A stretch of DNA of 64,000 bases from Lentilactobacillus sp. SPB1-3 (GCF_026913205.2 NZ_CP168151.1:1-64000), one strand, 5' to 3'; positions 36,177 through 45,630 are shown, numbered from the stretch's first letter. Notes: generated by a model not told the origin, from the sequence alone. Numbers and translations: made by a program.

Positions 36177-37148
36177 TTAAATTTTATGTGGAATAATTTG
36201 GTAACGTTGTTCACCAAATAATGGTTCATGATCATTTTTAACTAACAAATCAACTGCTGCTCCACCCATTTCTTCTGGAAATAAGTTAACTGAATGGAAA
36301 TGGACATTAACCAGTTCCTTAGGTAATGAAGCGTTAAAACCAATAATCTCAACATGTTGGTCGACGTCTGGGTAGACTAGATTATATTGTTTATAAAATT
36401 GCAGTCCAATGTAATCGTCGGTAGCAACTACCCCATCGATTTCAGGATGATTCTTAATAAAGTCATTGATTGCACCCGGTTCATCCTCAGAAATAGAGAC
36501 TACCAAAGGTTTGATGCCTTGTTTGTCCAACAATTCTAAGTATCCAGTCCGCCGATCCTCTTCATAAGGCCATCCAAATGTAGATTCAATAAAAACGGGA
36601 TGTTTAATATTTAAATTATTAATCAAATACTTAGTGGCATCCATTCCGGCTTGACGATTATCATTATCAACGTATAACCAGTCATTGCCGTGTGTAGGCT
36701 TACCAATAGTCACGTAATCCACTGGAGATTGATCAATTAAATCAATCACTGGATCACCGGCATGTGAATAGAAAATAATAAATCGTTTGATTTTGCCTCG
36801 ACTGATCATCGATTTAACACTTTCCATAACTGCGTCAGATGTATCACCAACGGCAACAGATAGCACAAAATTATTTTCATTTAGTCGTTTACTAATTCCT
36901 CGCAGTAACTCGACATAAAAAATATTATCAATGACTCGACCATTAACAGGAAAGACGACACCGATTGCATTGGATTCTTGCAGAGTCAAATTACGAGCGT
37001 TATAGTTTGGTTCATAGCCAACTTTGTCCGCATATTCACGCACGATTCTTCTAGTCTTTACACTGATTCTTGGATTGTTATTTAGCGCCCGGGAAACTGT
37101 AGAGACCGATAGTCCCAGTTTGTTAGCGATATCTCGAATCGTTACCAA
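36177..37148 (-). CDS. malR: LacI family regulator, probable maltose repressor
   Basis: 323 aa. The helix-turn-helix MVTIRDIANKLGLSVSTVSRALNNNPRISVKTRRIV is at residues 1-36, and the hinge YEPNYNARNL precedes a periplasmic-binding-protein-like sugar-sensing domain. It lies directly upstream of, and on the same strand as, the maltose transporter/phosphorylase operon, whose promoter carries two LacI-type palindromes. The maltose assignment is inferred from this context, hence the tentative symbol. Confidence 0.8.
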   Translation of the reverse strand: MVTIRDIANKLGLSVSTVSRALNNNPRISVKTRRIVREYADKVGYEPNYNARNLTLQESNAIGVVFPVNGRVIDNIFYVELLRGISKRLNENNFVLSVAVGDTSDAVMESVKSMISRGKIKRFIIFYSHAGDPVIDLIDQSPVDYVTIGKPTHGNDWLYVDNDNRQAGMDATKYLINNLNIKHPVFIESTFGWPYEEDRRTGYLELLDKQGIKPLVVSISEDEPGAINDFIKNHPEIDGVVATDDYIGLQFYKQYNLVYPDVDQHVEIIGFNASLPKELVNVHFHSVNLFPEEMGGAAVDLLVKNDHEPLFGEQRYQIIPHKI

Positions 37149-37276
37149 CTCTATTTCCTCCCAATTAATTATTTTTCAAAAAGATTAAATATTGGTATCT
37201 TTAGTTAATAAATAGCTATTCTACTAGATTTTGCGCTGTTTATGTGATAATTTCAACTCATGAGGTGATAATAATT

Positions 37277-37828
37277 ATGAAATCAAGAAAACCATTGGGA
37301 TTATTATTCGCAGTTTTCACTGCATTCGTCCTGATTTTAGCTGGATGTCAAAAGAATAATAGTTCTGCCACGAATAATGATGATAGTAAAGCAAGTATGC
37401 AAAACCCTACTGAAAAACAAACCGCTAAGCAAGCATTGAACTCAGTGGATAATCTTTGGTATATGAACGGTAAGATTAATTATAATAGTAAGTCAGGAAT
37501 TGACGCTTATCATTTTAATTCTAAAAACAATACCGTTACCATCTATAGTGTTTCAAAAGTTTATAAGAATATGGAACAAGCCAAAAAGGCTAACGATTTG
37601 AATAAACAAGGTACCTTAAAGTACACCTTTAGCAACAAATCAGCTGACAATCCTGTCATTCATATGAAGGGTAAATTAGCCGGCATCCCAATGGAACAAA
37701 CTGTTTCAGTTCATTCAAAAGTCTCTGGCAAGTACAATAAGACTAACGTCAAAGTTACTGGTTACAAAGTGGTCCGAGACCTTGACGAAGATAAGACTTC
37801 CCAAGTGTTAGTAACTCCACAACAATAA
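37277..37828 (+). CDS. putative lipoprotein, function unknown
   Basis: 183-aa exported protein. The signal peptide ends in LILAGC (Cys about residue 24), followed by a Ser/Asn/Asp-rich linker. The mature region (LNSVDNLWYMNGKINYNSKSG onward) looks like a small beta-rich domain shared by Lactobacillaceae lipoproteins of unknown role. ATG 37277 follows GAGGTGAT at good spacing; the frame extends 11 codons further but without an SD. Monocistronic. Confidence 0.78.
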   Translation: MKSRKPLGLLFAVFTAFVLILAGCQKNNSSATNNDDSKASMQNPTEKQTAKQALNSVDNLWYMNGKINYNSKSGIDAYHFNSKNNTVTIYSVSKVYKNMEQAKKANDLNKQGTLKYTFSNKSADNPVIHMKGKLAGIPMEQTVSVHSKVSGKYNKTNVKVTGYKVVRDLDEDKTSQVLVTPQQ

Positions 37829-37839
37829 TCTAAATTAAA

Positions 37840-37880
37840 CAAAAAGCCGAATCGTAATATTTTTACGATTCGGCTTTTTG
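37840..37880. terminator. bidirectional terminator
   Basis: AAAAAGCCGAATCGTAA / TTACGATTCGGCTTTTT hairpin shared by the lipoprotein and pepC genes. Confidence 0.9.
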
Positions 37881-37889
37881 TATGCATCT

Positions 37890-39215
37890 TTATGTTAATG
37901 AATCCCATGTAGGTAGCTCAATTGGTGCAGTGCCCAATAATTGTCGTTGCTCATCGGTAATAAATTCTTTACGGACAACAACTTCATATACGTAATCTTC
38001 CATCCAATTATCGTTCATTGTGAAATACCCTTGAACACCATTTTGGTCTCCCCAAGAATTCTCAACTTTCCACTTAACTGGTGCGTCATCATCATCCAAA
38101 TCAACACCTACTAGTGTCATGGCATGAGAAACATTGGCTTGATGATATTTCAATCTCTCAGCCTTAGACATTTTTAGATCCACATCAAATAATTCTGAGT
38201 ACCGATATAACTGACTATCTAAATATCCTTGCTTGCGATCCATTTGTTCAAGGACATCATTACCAAACCACACCGTCTCGCCAGATTTCAACTGAGCAAC
38301 CGCAGATTGTTTTAAATAGTTCATCTCAACATTCAAGAATTCAATGGGCGTACCTCCGACCACATTTTGTGACGATGGCAAAGAATAAAGTCGATTAAAT
38401 TCTTTATCAGGAGAGTTAGTCAACACCACATAATCGTCAAAATCTGTCTTAAAGTTCTGTTGCAAAAATTGTTGCGGTGTAATGTCTTTGATCTTGTGAT
38501 ACTGCTTATCATCATCCCGATAAGCAAAATTAATCTCAGTTGGTGGAACTCCAAGTGAGTATGTGACGATTTTATACACTTCAGATAACATCTGAGATCT
38601 AGCTTCTGTAATCTCTTCATCGCTACTGCCATCATTGACCATTCGTCTTAAAAGCATGCCATCTTTACGGAGCTTTTGGTTTAACACTGTTTTTAATGCA
38701 CCCGTATTTTCAACGTTTTGTGTGTCAGGATATTGAGATGCTGGCATGACACCATACTTTTCAATTAGTGACACCGCCATTGCCCACTGACCACCATCGC
38801 TACCAGGACCGCTCAAATAGTACTCAACATCACGATCATCAGCAGGCCGATTAGCTAGCGCAATCATTCGGTCATAATAAATATTTGCTCGTTCAATTTT
38901 ATCCCAGAAGAATAAATATTTTTCTGACAACTCGAAATCCTTAATATTATTCGCCTTTGCGAATTGGTGACGGAGAGTATTGAGCAGCGAAAATAACCAA
39001 CAGCGACCACTTTGTCTTTGATTAGTCACTGTACCTGTTGGTAAATCAATCGAAAATACTGGTGTTAACCGAACCGTAGCATCTGGATCTTTGGCAGCTT
39101 GATTAATCCCATTTTGAGTGATGATTCTGGTCATTAAGTCGCTATTAGGCTGGCTAACATAATTCTGTCTTAATGATGAAATCTGTTCTTCAGTTAATTT
39201 ATTGTTAATTGTCAT
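37890..39215 (-). CDS. pepC: C1 family aminopeptidase/endopeptidase (PepC/PepE family)
   Basis: 441-aa cytosolic bleomycin-hydrolase-type cysteine peptidase. The catalytic Cys72 is in RQSGRCWLFS, the His in NVSHAMTLVGV and the Asn in KVENSWGDQNG. Such enzymes trim peptides during protein utilisation. Aminopeptidase (PepC) and endopeptidase (PepE/PepG) paralogues differ mainly at the C-terminus, which I cannot resolve by eye, so the symbol is tentative. It follows the ECF S-component gene by 21 bases and may be the last gene of that operon. Confidence 0.88.
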   Translation of the reverse strand: MTINNKLTEEQISSLRQNYVSQPNSDLMTRIITQNGINQAAKDPDATVRLTPVFSIDLPTGTVTNQRQSGRCWLFSLLNTLRHQFAKANNIKDFELSEKYLFFWDKIERANIYYDRMIALANRPADDRDVEYYLSGPGSDGGQWAMAVSLIEKYGVMPASQYPDTQNVENTGALKTVLNQKLRKDGMLLRRMVNDGSSDEEITEARSQMLSEVYKIVTYSLGVPPTEINFAYRDDDKQYHKIKDITPQQFLQQNFKTDFDDYVVLTNSPDKEFNRLYSLPSSQNVVGGTPIEFLNVEMNYLKQSAVAQLKSGETVWFGNDVLEQMDRKQGYLDSQLYRYSELFDVDLKMSKAERLKYHQANVSHAMTLVGVDLDDDDAPVKWKVENSWGDQNGVQGYFTMNDNWMEDYVYEVVVRKEFITDEQRQLLGTAPIELPTWDSLT

Positions 39216-39236
39216 AAATTTACTCCTTATTGTTAT

Positions 39237-39746
39237 TTAAATTCGTCGTTTAATCATTGGATAGATCAGAACTGTAACAACCATTCCAATAACTCCTTGA
39301 ATAATATTCATTGGTATCCCAATAATTCCAGCAGCGGTGTTGTATAGCATCATATCGCTTAAGAAGTATCCACCAACCATTACTAAAGTTCCTAGAGTCA
39401 TAGCCATAATTCTTACCCACCAATGATTGGAATCGCGATTAGCCCACAATCCCACTATCAATCCTTCTAAACCGTGCACAACCAAAGAAAATAGCATGTA
39501 TTGCCCATAGCCAGCTAAAAGGTCAAGTAAAAAGCCAGTGATTCCTCCCACTAGACCACCTAATTTAGGTCCTAATAAGAATGCTGCAACAAAAATACCT
39601 GCGTCACAAAGATTTATGTACCCATGAGTTAACGGAATTGGAATAATAAACACGCGACTAACGACGACAGTGACAGCGACTAATACTGATGCCAAGGCCA
39701 TACTTTTAATTTGATTTCTAGATTGTGTCACATTATTTTTCTCCAT
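39237..39746 (-). CDS. ECF transporter S-component, probable vitamin B6 type
   Basis: 169-aa protein with about six transmembrane segments. The N-terminal SMALASVLVAVTVVVSRVF is followed by the ECF-like GYINLCDAGIFVAAFLLGPKLGGLVGGITGFLLDLL. It needs the shared EcfAA'T module, not present in this window. Its gene follows a DUF436 gene and a pyridoxal kinase gene on one transcript, so a pyridoxine/pyridoxal substrate (PdxU-like) is inferred from context rather than seen in the sequence. Confidence 0.78.
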   Translation of the reverse strand: MEKNNVTQSRNQIKSMALASVLVAVTVVVSRVFIIPIPLTHGYINLCDAGIFVAAFLLGPKLGGLVGGITGFLLDLLAGYGQYMLFSLVVHGLEGLIVGLWANRDSNHWWVRIMAMTLGTLVMVGGYFLSDMMLYNTAAGIIGIPMNIIQGVIGMVVTVLIYPMIKRRI

Positions 39747-39755
39747 TAATTAGCC

Positions 39756-40322
39756 CTACTCCAATAAATTATTCTTTGTGAATTCATACTGCGACCGAGA
39801 TCCACCAACCAATTTTGGTCGCGATTTAAGACAAGTAATAATGGCATCCCCCACTTGACGTTGATTAGTTCGCACAGGAATCTGAACAAATTTGACGTGC
39901 ATTCCGATTTCAGTGCCACCAATATCAATTCCTCCAAAAGCTTGAATATGCTCTACCTCAACTGGATCACTCATTGCCTGGTAAGCCGCCACTTGGGTGC
40001 CACCACCTGCGTGCATTGCAGGAACAACGGCCACTTCTTCATAGCCAAAATGCTCTGCAATGGACCTTTCCATTAACATTGAACGATTAATGTGCTCACA
40101 TCCTTGAATGGCGACAGCAATTCCTCTCGGTTGTAAAAATTTCATCACCGTTTCATAAACGGTTTGGCCAACTTCTAGACTTGAGCCAGTCCCCTTCCAC
40201 ACCCCTCTGATTTCGCTGGTGCTGCATCCAACAACAAACAAACTATTTTTAGGATAAGTAACTTCTACAAAATACTCTGAGAGCACTGCATTTAAATCAT
40301 TTTCGATGGTTTCAAGATTCAT
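39756..40322 (-). CDS. DUF436 (YwlG/TIGR01440) family protein
   Basis: 188-aa conserved protein of unknown function. Recognisable stretches are FVVGCSTSEIRGVWKGTGSS, VAIQGCEHINRSMLMER, VVPAMHAGGGTQVAAYQ and GIDIGGTEIGMHVKFVQIPVR. ATG 40322 lies one base after the stop of the kinase gene; the GTG four codons earlier coincides with the SD (AGAAGGGTG) and is rejected. Its position between a B6 kinase and an ECF S-component hints at a role in B6 salvage, but this is guilt by association. Confidence 0.85.
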   Translation of the reverse strand: MNLETIENDLNAVLSEYFVEVTYPKNSLFVVGCSTSEIRGVWKGTGSSLEVGQTVYETVMKFLQPRGIAVAIQGCEHINRSMLMERSIAEHFGYEEVAVVPAMHAGGGTQVAAYQAMSDPVEVEHIQAFGGIDIGGTEIGMHVKFVQIPVRTNQRQVGDAIITCLKSRPKLVGGSRSQYEFTKNNLLE

Positions 40323-40323
40323 G

Positions 40324-41160
40324 CTACAACTCACCCTTCTGTTTTCTATATTCGATAATTGATTGCATCACGGTCGATAAACTCATACCAAATTTACGTA
40401 GTTCTAACGGTTGCTTAGATGTTTCCTGAACTGCTTGATATGTACCATGTTGGCTGAGTCTTACCGCTTCTTTAAATGTTGCTCCTACCTGCAGGTATCC
40501 AGTCATTAACGCCGCAAACAAATCACCAGTGCCATAAAAATGACCATTGATTTGATTGTCACCGACCCACTGCAATTGACCATCATCTAAATAAGCCACA
40601 CCAATTTTTTTATTTTTGATTACTCCTGTAACGAGCACTCGCGTTTGGGGATTCAGTACGCGACTCACTTTTTGAATCGCTACTTGAGTATCGTCAACTG
40701 ACTCTCCTAATAGCATGGAAAGTTCAAATAGATTAGGCGTAATAATATCAGCTCTTTTAACTAACTGCGCGATTGTCATCACATATTCTTGAGAAATTTC
40801 TGGATAAAAATCCCCCTGATCACCCATCACAGGATCAACGATTAACTGATTGATTTTATGACCTATCACGAATTTATTGATTGTTTTAATTGTCTGCATA
40901 TCACCAATGTATCCAATTAATCCCGCTGAAAAATTAGTTAAGCCAGCAGATTCCCAATGCCTGATTGCACCTTGTTGCCAGGAATCAATGCCCAATACTG
41001 TTGGCTTACCAAATCCTTCTGTTTGCGTTGATAACAATTGTGATGGCAATGCAGCGATAGGTAAATCAAACGCAGCCATTATTGCTTGAACTATTGGTAA
41101 TGAGATTCTGCCAACAGCTGAGTAGTCTTCAGAAATAAAAATTGGTTCGTGCTTTTTCAA
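40324..41160 (-). CDS. pdxK: pyridoxal/pyridoxamine kinase
   Basis: 278-aa ribokinase-fold enzyme phosphorylating B6 vitamers to PLP precursors. QAIMAAFDLPIAALPSQLLSTQT lies near the N-terminus, VDPVMGDQGDFY near residue 125, and the anion-hole/catalytic loop HFYGTGDLFAALMTGYL near 215. The overall pattern is that of PdxK/PdxY-like kinases. First gene of a pdxK-DUF436-ECF S-component-(pepC) transcript. Confidence 0.88.
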   Translation of the reverse strand: MKKHEPIFISEDYSAVGRISLPIVQAIMAAFDLPIAALPSQLLSTQTEGFGKPTVLGIDSWQQGAIRHWESAGLTNFSAGLIGYIGDMQTIKTINKFVIGHKINQLIVDPVMGDQGDFYPEISQEYVMTIAQLVKRADIITPNLFELSMLLGESVDDTQVAIQKVSRVLNPQTRVLVTGVIKNKKIGVAYLDDGQLQWVGDNQINGHFYGTGDLFAALMTGYLQVGATFKEAVRLSQHGTYQAVQETSKQPLELRKFGMSLSTVMQSIIEYRKQKGEL

Positions 41161-41386
41161 TTAAATAACCTCAAGTATTGATTTTCACATCGTTTTTTAA
41201 TGTTCTTGAGAAAATTATAACAGCTATCATGGATAAGGCAACGGTCCATTCAGAATTCAAGCAAGCCTTATCATCTAATTAATAACATGAATCAATAGCT
41301 ACAATATCAATTTTGATAGCTTTTCCATTGATTTATTTTCCATTCATGGGAAAATATTAGTTAGAAGTTAGATTGCTTGAAATGGA

Positions 41387-41752
41387 GTGAGGCCTATCAA
41401 TAAAACGAAATTATTTATCAAATATTGTGCCTTCACTACCCAACTCATTTTGGGGATTGTTGTAATAATCATTGGATTCATAAATCTTAATAGTTCTCAA
41501 GAAATTGCTACTGGTGGTTATCCATTATATTCATGGCTTGTCTCTGGAATTGCGGAAATTCTAATGGGAATTACTCTGCTATTCAAAGGAACAAGATGGA
41601 GTACATTCACTCTGGGACTAATTGCAGTCCTGAATCTAATAACTTACAACTACACGATGAGAACTGATCTGGCTGTCTGGGTAACTACTTTCACTATTAT
41701 CAACGTCTTGGCCATGTTTGCTAAATTCATTATTGGTGGACGAGAAGTGTAA
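41387..41752 (+). CDS. small membrane protein with unusual start
   Basis: 121-aa protein with four hydrophobic segments (roughly residues 11-31, 43-60, 68-88 and 94-115); no family recognised. The only conventional start is GTG 41387, but the sole SD-like run (GGAG at 41384) overlaps that codon. The SD is correctly spaced for ATC 41396, nine bases downstream, so the true start may be non-canonical or the ATG was lost by mutation. Confidence 0.6.
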   Translation: MRPINKTKLFIKYCAFTTQLILGIVVIIIGFINLNSSQEIATGGYPLYSWLVSGIAEILMGITLLFKGTRWSTFTLGLIAVLNLITYNYTMRTDLAVWVTTFTIINVLAMFAKFIIGGREV

Positions 41753-41787
41753 TAGTTAACGAATTCAAAATTATTTTTTTAAAATAG

Positions 41788-41816
41788 TTGACATTTCCTT
41801 TAAATGAGATTATCTT
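41788..41816 (+). promoter_or_regulatory. promoter of the Met T-box leader
   Basis: TTGACA (41788-41793), 17-base spacer, TATCTT (41811-41816). Confidence 0.7.
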
Positions 41817-41823
41817 TAATTAA

Positions 41824-42098
41824 AATTTAATTTACTAACGACTAAAGAGAAGAGTAGCCGTCACGAACATTTACAGAAAGTCCCCACTGTTGAGAACGGA
41901 CATTGTGACCTCGGTGAACATGAACTCTGAAAGTAATTAATTTGTTAACGCAGATTAATCGGTAGGAACCGTTACTTTCCCGGGTATCAATTGGTACCGA
42001 TGAGGCAGAGCTTGTGAGAACTCTGTGAATTAGGGTGGTAACACGAAGCATTCGTCCCTTAAACGTCAAAGTACGTTTAAGGAGCGAGTGCTTTTTTG
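41824..42098 (+). promoter_or_regulatory. Met T-box riboswitch (metE-like gene)
   Basis: The T-box AGGGTGGTAACACG is at 42032-42045. The AGTA-type element GAGTAGCC lies near 41850. The specifier is ATG at 41920-41922, just before an ACTCT strand that pairs with AGAGT. The terminator is 42046-42098 (CCCTTAAACGT / ACGTTTAAGG core, T run). Met specificity fits the downstream MetE-like gene. Confidence 0.9.
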
Positions 42099-42131
42099 TT
42101 AGTAAATTATTAAATAATGGAGGAATCTCAT

Positions 42132-43310
42132 ATGACAGAAATCAGTACTCAAGTTAAGTTTCCAAATCGCTACGATTTAGTTGGCAGTCTACTTAGATCA
42201 GATACTTTAAAACAAGCGACTGAACAATTTAGGAATCAGGAAATTTCCAAAAGTGAATTCACAGATATTAAACACGAAGAGATTCGCCGAATTGTAAAAA
42301 AACAAATCGAATTAGGATTTAAAGACGTAACAGATGGCGAATACAATCGCAGTTGGTGGCATTTAGATTTTTTATGGGGATTACAGGGGGTTGGTCATTA
42401 TGATTATCACAAAAGCTACAAATTCCACGGATCAAAAACTAGAACCGACAACGCAGAACTCGTCGGCAAAATTGGCTTCAACCCAGAGCACCCCTTCTTC
42501 GACGACTTCCAATTCATCCAAGAAGTCGTGGCTGAGGAAACTGCTGACAACAACACCGATTCTCAGTTCCAAGATGTGGATCACGCCGTTACTCCAAAAC
42601 AAACCATCCCATCACCAACAATGATTTTCCGAGACAATCGCAGCGATAATTGGAACCAATTCTATGAAACTTGGGACGATTATCTAGACGATTTAGCATC
42701 AGCTTATCATAAAACTATTCAACATTTTTATGACCTTGGTTGTCGTTATATTCAATTAGATGACACCACTTGGGCATTTCTGATCAGTAAACTCAATGAA
42801 ACCAAAGATGATTCAGATGAGCATGCCAAATACATCAAATTAGCTGAAGACTCAGTAAAAGTCATCAACCAGTTATTAGCAGGACTACCAGACGATTTAA
42901 CAGTCACCACTCACATCTGCCGAGGAAACTTCAAATCAACTTATCTCTTCTCAGGTGGATACGATGACGTGGCAAACTATCTGGGACAACTAAATTATGA
43001 CGGACTATTTCTAGAATATGATAGCGACCGCGATGGTGATTTCTCACCTCTAAAGACTATCTGGAATAGTGATCAACACAAACGAATCGTCTTAGGATTA
43101 ATTACTTCAAAATATCCAGAATTAGAAGATCGTTCAGCAATCATAAATCGAATTAAAGAAGCCACAAATTACGTCCCATTACAAAACCTAGCTTTATCCA
43201 CTCAATGTGGATTTGCCTCAACTGAAGAAGGTAATAAACTTACTGAAGCTCAACAATGGGCCAAATTACAATTAGTTAAAGACATCGCAGAAGAAGTTTG
43301 GGGAAAATAA
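42132..43310 (+). CDS. MetE-like cobalamin-independent methionine synthase family protein
   Basis: 392 aa, about half of full MetE, corresponding to the catalytic C-terminal barrel as in Bacillus YxjG/YxjH. The zinc site is suggested by TTHICRGNF (His and Cys) near residue 260 and STQCGF near 357; the substrate region is YIQLDDTTWAF. It probably methylates homocysteine using an unknown methyl donor. ATG 42132 has GGAGGA seven bases upstream; an ATG five codons earlier overlaps the SD. The Met T-box upstream supports a role in methionine supply. Confidence 0.88.
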   Translation: MTEISTQVKFPNRYDLVGSLLRSDTLKQATEQFRNQEISKSEFTDIKHEEIRRIVKKQIELGFKDVTDGEYNRSWWHLDFLWGLQGVGHYDYHKSYKFHGSKTRTDNAELVGKIGFNPEHPFFDDFQFIQEVVAEETADNNTDSQFQDVDHAVTPKQTIPSPTMIFRDNRSDNWNQFYETWDDYLDDLASAYHKTIQHFYDLGCRYIQLDDTTWAFLISKLNETKDDSDEHAKYIKLAEDSVKVINQLLAGLPDDLTVTTHICRGNFKSTYLFSGGYDDVANYLGQLNYDGLFLEYDSDRDGDFSPLKTIWNSDQHKRIVLGLITSKYPELEDRSAIINRIKEATNYVPLQNLALSTQCGFASTEEGNKLTEAQQWAKLQLVKDIAEEVWGK

Positions 43311-43322
43311 TTATCTTTAAAT

Positions 43323-43364
43323 CAAAAGCAAGCTGGAGCATTTATATGCACAGCTTGCTTTTTT
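43323..43364. terminator. terminator
   Basis: AAAAGCAAGCTG.AGCAT / ATGC.CAGCTTGCTTTTTT hairpin between the MetE-like gene and the converging aminotransferase gene. Confidence 0.85.
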
Positions 43365-43376
43365 GATTGCTAATTT

Positions 43377-44588
43377 TTATTTAACTGCTACATTATTCAT
43401 TGCCTTATCTAAGACTTCACCCAGGCGATGCATACCGTCATTGATTTCATCAGGCGTTAACCCTGTAAAGTTTAGGCGCATCCCATTTGTATGGTCTTTA
43501 AAGGCATAAAAGTTCTTGGATGGTACATATGCAATATGCGCATCTGGTGTTGCTGACTGATAAAGCAAATCAGTTGTGTTAATTTCATCCGGAACTGTCA
43601 GCCAAGTAAAGAATCCACCATCAGGACAAGTTGCTTTAACACCCTCAGGCATTTCTCTTTGTAATGCGTCAAACATTACTTGACGCTTCAGTGAATATAC
43701 CTGAATTAGTTGTTTAATATGTTCATCTAAGTCATTTTTTTCAAGATATTGATTAACTGCTGAGGCCGTAATATTAGGAACCTCTAAATCTGCAGCTTCC
43801 TTTAATTTGTATAAACGTTGAATAATTTGTTTGGAAGCAACCATCCATCCTAATCTCAAAGTTGGCATTAAAACTTTCGAAAAACTGGATAAGAATACTA
43901 CCCGATCTTCTGTATCAAAGTGCTTGATTGCTGGGAGTGCCTCGCCAACATAACGCAGATCTCGATATGGCGTATCTTCTAAAATAATAAAATTGTACTG
44001 ATTAGCCAATTCTACTAAGCGCTTCCGTTTGGCAATCGACATTGTCACACCACCAGGATTGTGGAAGTCAGCCACTGTATATAACATTTTGATATTATTA
44101 GTTTTTAGAATTTCTTCTAGCTGATCAAGATTCATACCATCTGGTTCAAGGTCAACTTCGTGGTATGACGGTTCATACATGTCAAAAGACGATAATGCGC
44201 CTACGTAAGTTGGTGCTTCTACCACCAAACCATCACCCTTGTTCAACAACAATTTTGCAATTAGATCAATTCCTTGCTGACCACCAGCTGTTAACATGAT
44301 GTTTTCCGGCTTAGCATTCTCGATTTGCATTTTTTGTTGAGCACGAACGGCTAATTTTTCCCTTAATTCAATCGGACCAGACACAGTATGATATTGGAAT
44401 GTATGAGCACCTTCTAAGTCCATTGCATCCAAATATGCCTGACGTATCGCTTCTTTAGGAAATAACTCTTCAGCAGGTGATCCAGCAGTGAACAAGATAG
44501 CATCATCAAAATTCATCTGAGGAAACAGTCCTTCTAATCTAGACGGATTATCAGGTTGAACTCGATTGGCAAACAACTCTTTTAACAT
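43377..44588 (-). CDS. PLP-dependent aminotransferase (class I/II, 2-aminoadipate/AraT-like)
   Basis: 403-aa fold-type I aminotransferase. AGGQQGIDLIAKLLL forms the cofactor pocket near residue 105, DFHNPGGVTMS holds the conserved Asn-Pro-Gly near 175, and the PLP lysine is in LSSFSKVLMPTLRLGW near 240. Related LAB enzymes transaminate aromatic or branched amino acids. ATG 44588 follows GGGGTGG; a GTG three codons earlier overlaps that SD. It is divergent from a LysR regulator that probably controls it. Confidence 0.87.
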   Translation of the reverse strand: MLKELFANRVQPDNPSRLEGLFPQMNFDDAILFTAGSPAEELFPKEAIRQAYLDAMDLEGAHTFQYHTVSGPIELREKLAVRAQQKMQIENAKPENIMLTAGGQQGIDLIAKLLLNKGDGLVVEAPTYVGALSSFDMYEPSYHEVDLEPDGMNLDQLEEILKTNNIKMLYTVADFHNPGGVTMSIAKRKRLVELANQYNFIILEDTPYRDLRYVGEALPAIKHFDTEDRVVFLSSFSKVLMPTLRLGWMVASKQIIQRLYKLKEAADLEVPNITASAVNQYLEKNDLDEHIKQLIQVYSLKRQVMFDALQREMPEGVKATCPDGGFFTWLTVPDEINTTDLLYQSATPDAHIAYVPSKNFYAFKDHTNGMRLNFTGLTPDEINDGMHRLGEVLDKAMNNVAVK

Positions 44589-44699
44589 AACTTCCACCCC
44601 GTTTGTGATGTTTTAAACTATGTTATACTTAACGCAAAGATTAGTAAAATTCAAAATATTCATTTTTAGTTGAAAACAATTCACGTAAGAGGGATCGAT

Positions 44700-45605
44700 A
44701 TGTTACCATTTGCCTACATAGTATTTAGCACTGTAATTACTGAAGGAACTTTTTACAAAGCTTCCTTAAAATTAAACGTCACGCCATCCGCAGTCAGTCA
44801 TTCAATTAATCAGTTGGAAACCGAACTGGGCTTTCCCGTATTTAATCGTTCGCGAACTGGAGTTGAATTGACCGAGAATGGCAAAACGATCCTACCGATT
44901 ATTCAAGACATTCTAAATAGTCAAAAACGGCTTGAACAAGAAGCAGACAATATTAATGGATTAAATTCTGGTTCCATCCGCATCGGCGCCTTTTCATCAG
45001 TCTGCATTAATTGGTTACCACCTATTATTCAAGAATTTAAGCGAAATTATCCTAAAATCGATATTTCCGTTTACCAAAGCGGTTTTGATCAAATTGTTCA
45101 AGAAGTTAAAAACGGTACTCTAGACATTGGTTTCACAGCCTTACCAATTTCAGAAAATTTAATTGTCGATAACCTAATCAAAGACGAGATATATTGTATC
45201 GCTCCTGAGGGATTTGTACCCAGTAATCATCACACCGTGACGAAAACCGATATGCAAGATCGCACATTTATTTTACAACCAGGTGATTATGATTTGGATA
45301 CGAAAGCCACTCTTGACCATTATGATATTCAACCTAATTCGATTCAGTTTTCAATTGACGATCAGTCAATAATTGCAATGGTAGAGGCAGGACTTGGTTG
45401 GGGAATTCTTCCTGAATTAGCGCTCGAAAAGATTAGTGGTAATGTTGCAGTCTATCCGTTTGATAAACACTTCTACCGTTCAATAGGAATGGTAACAACA
45501 CAAACTCAGGCCAAGACACCTTCAACTCAACGGATGCTAAAGATCATAAATGATTTCATAAATACTAAATATCCAGACGGTTTACTCCAGACAGAAAACG
45601 ATTAA
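44700..45605 (+). CDS. LysR family transcriptional regulator
   Basis: 301 aa. The N-terminal winged helix (GTFYKASLKLNVTPSAVSHSINQLETELGFPVFNRSRTGVELTENG) is at about residues 17-62, followed by a periplasmic-binding-like effector domain (GSIRIGAFSSVCINWLPPIIQEF). ATG 44700 has AGAGGG upstream; an upstream TTG at 44670 lacks an SD. Divergent arrangement with the aminotransferase gene is the classical LysR layout. Effector unknown, perhaps an amino acid. Confidence 0.9.
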   Translation: MLPFAYIVFSTVITEGTFYKASLKLNVTPSAVSHSINQLETELGFPVFNRSRTGVELTENGKTILPIIQDILNSQKRLEQEADNINGLNSGSIRIGAFSSVCINWLPPIIQEFKRNYPKIDISVYQSGFDQIVQEVKNGTLDIGFTALPISENLIVDNLIKDEIYCIAPEGFVPSNHHTVTKTDMQDRTFILQPGDYDLDTKATLDHYDIQPNSIQFSIDDQSIIAMVEAGLGWGILPELALEKISGNVAVYPFDKHFYRSIGMVTTQTQAKTPSTQRMLKIINDFINTKYPDGLLQTEND

Positions 45606-45630
45606 TACAAAGGTACATTTGACATTGGCT

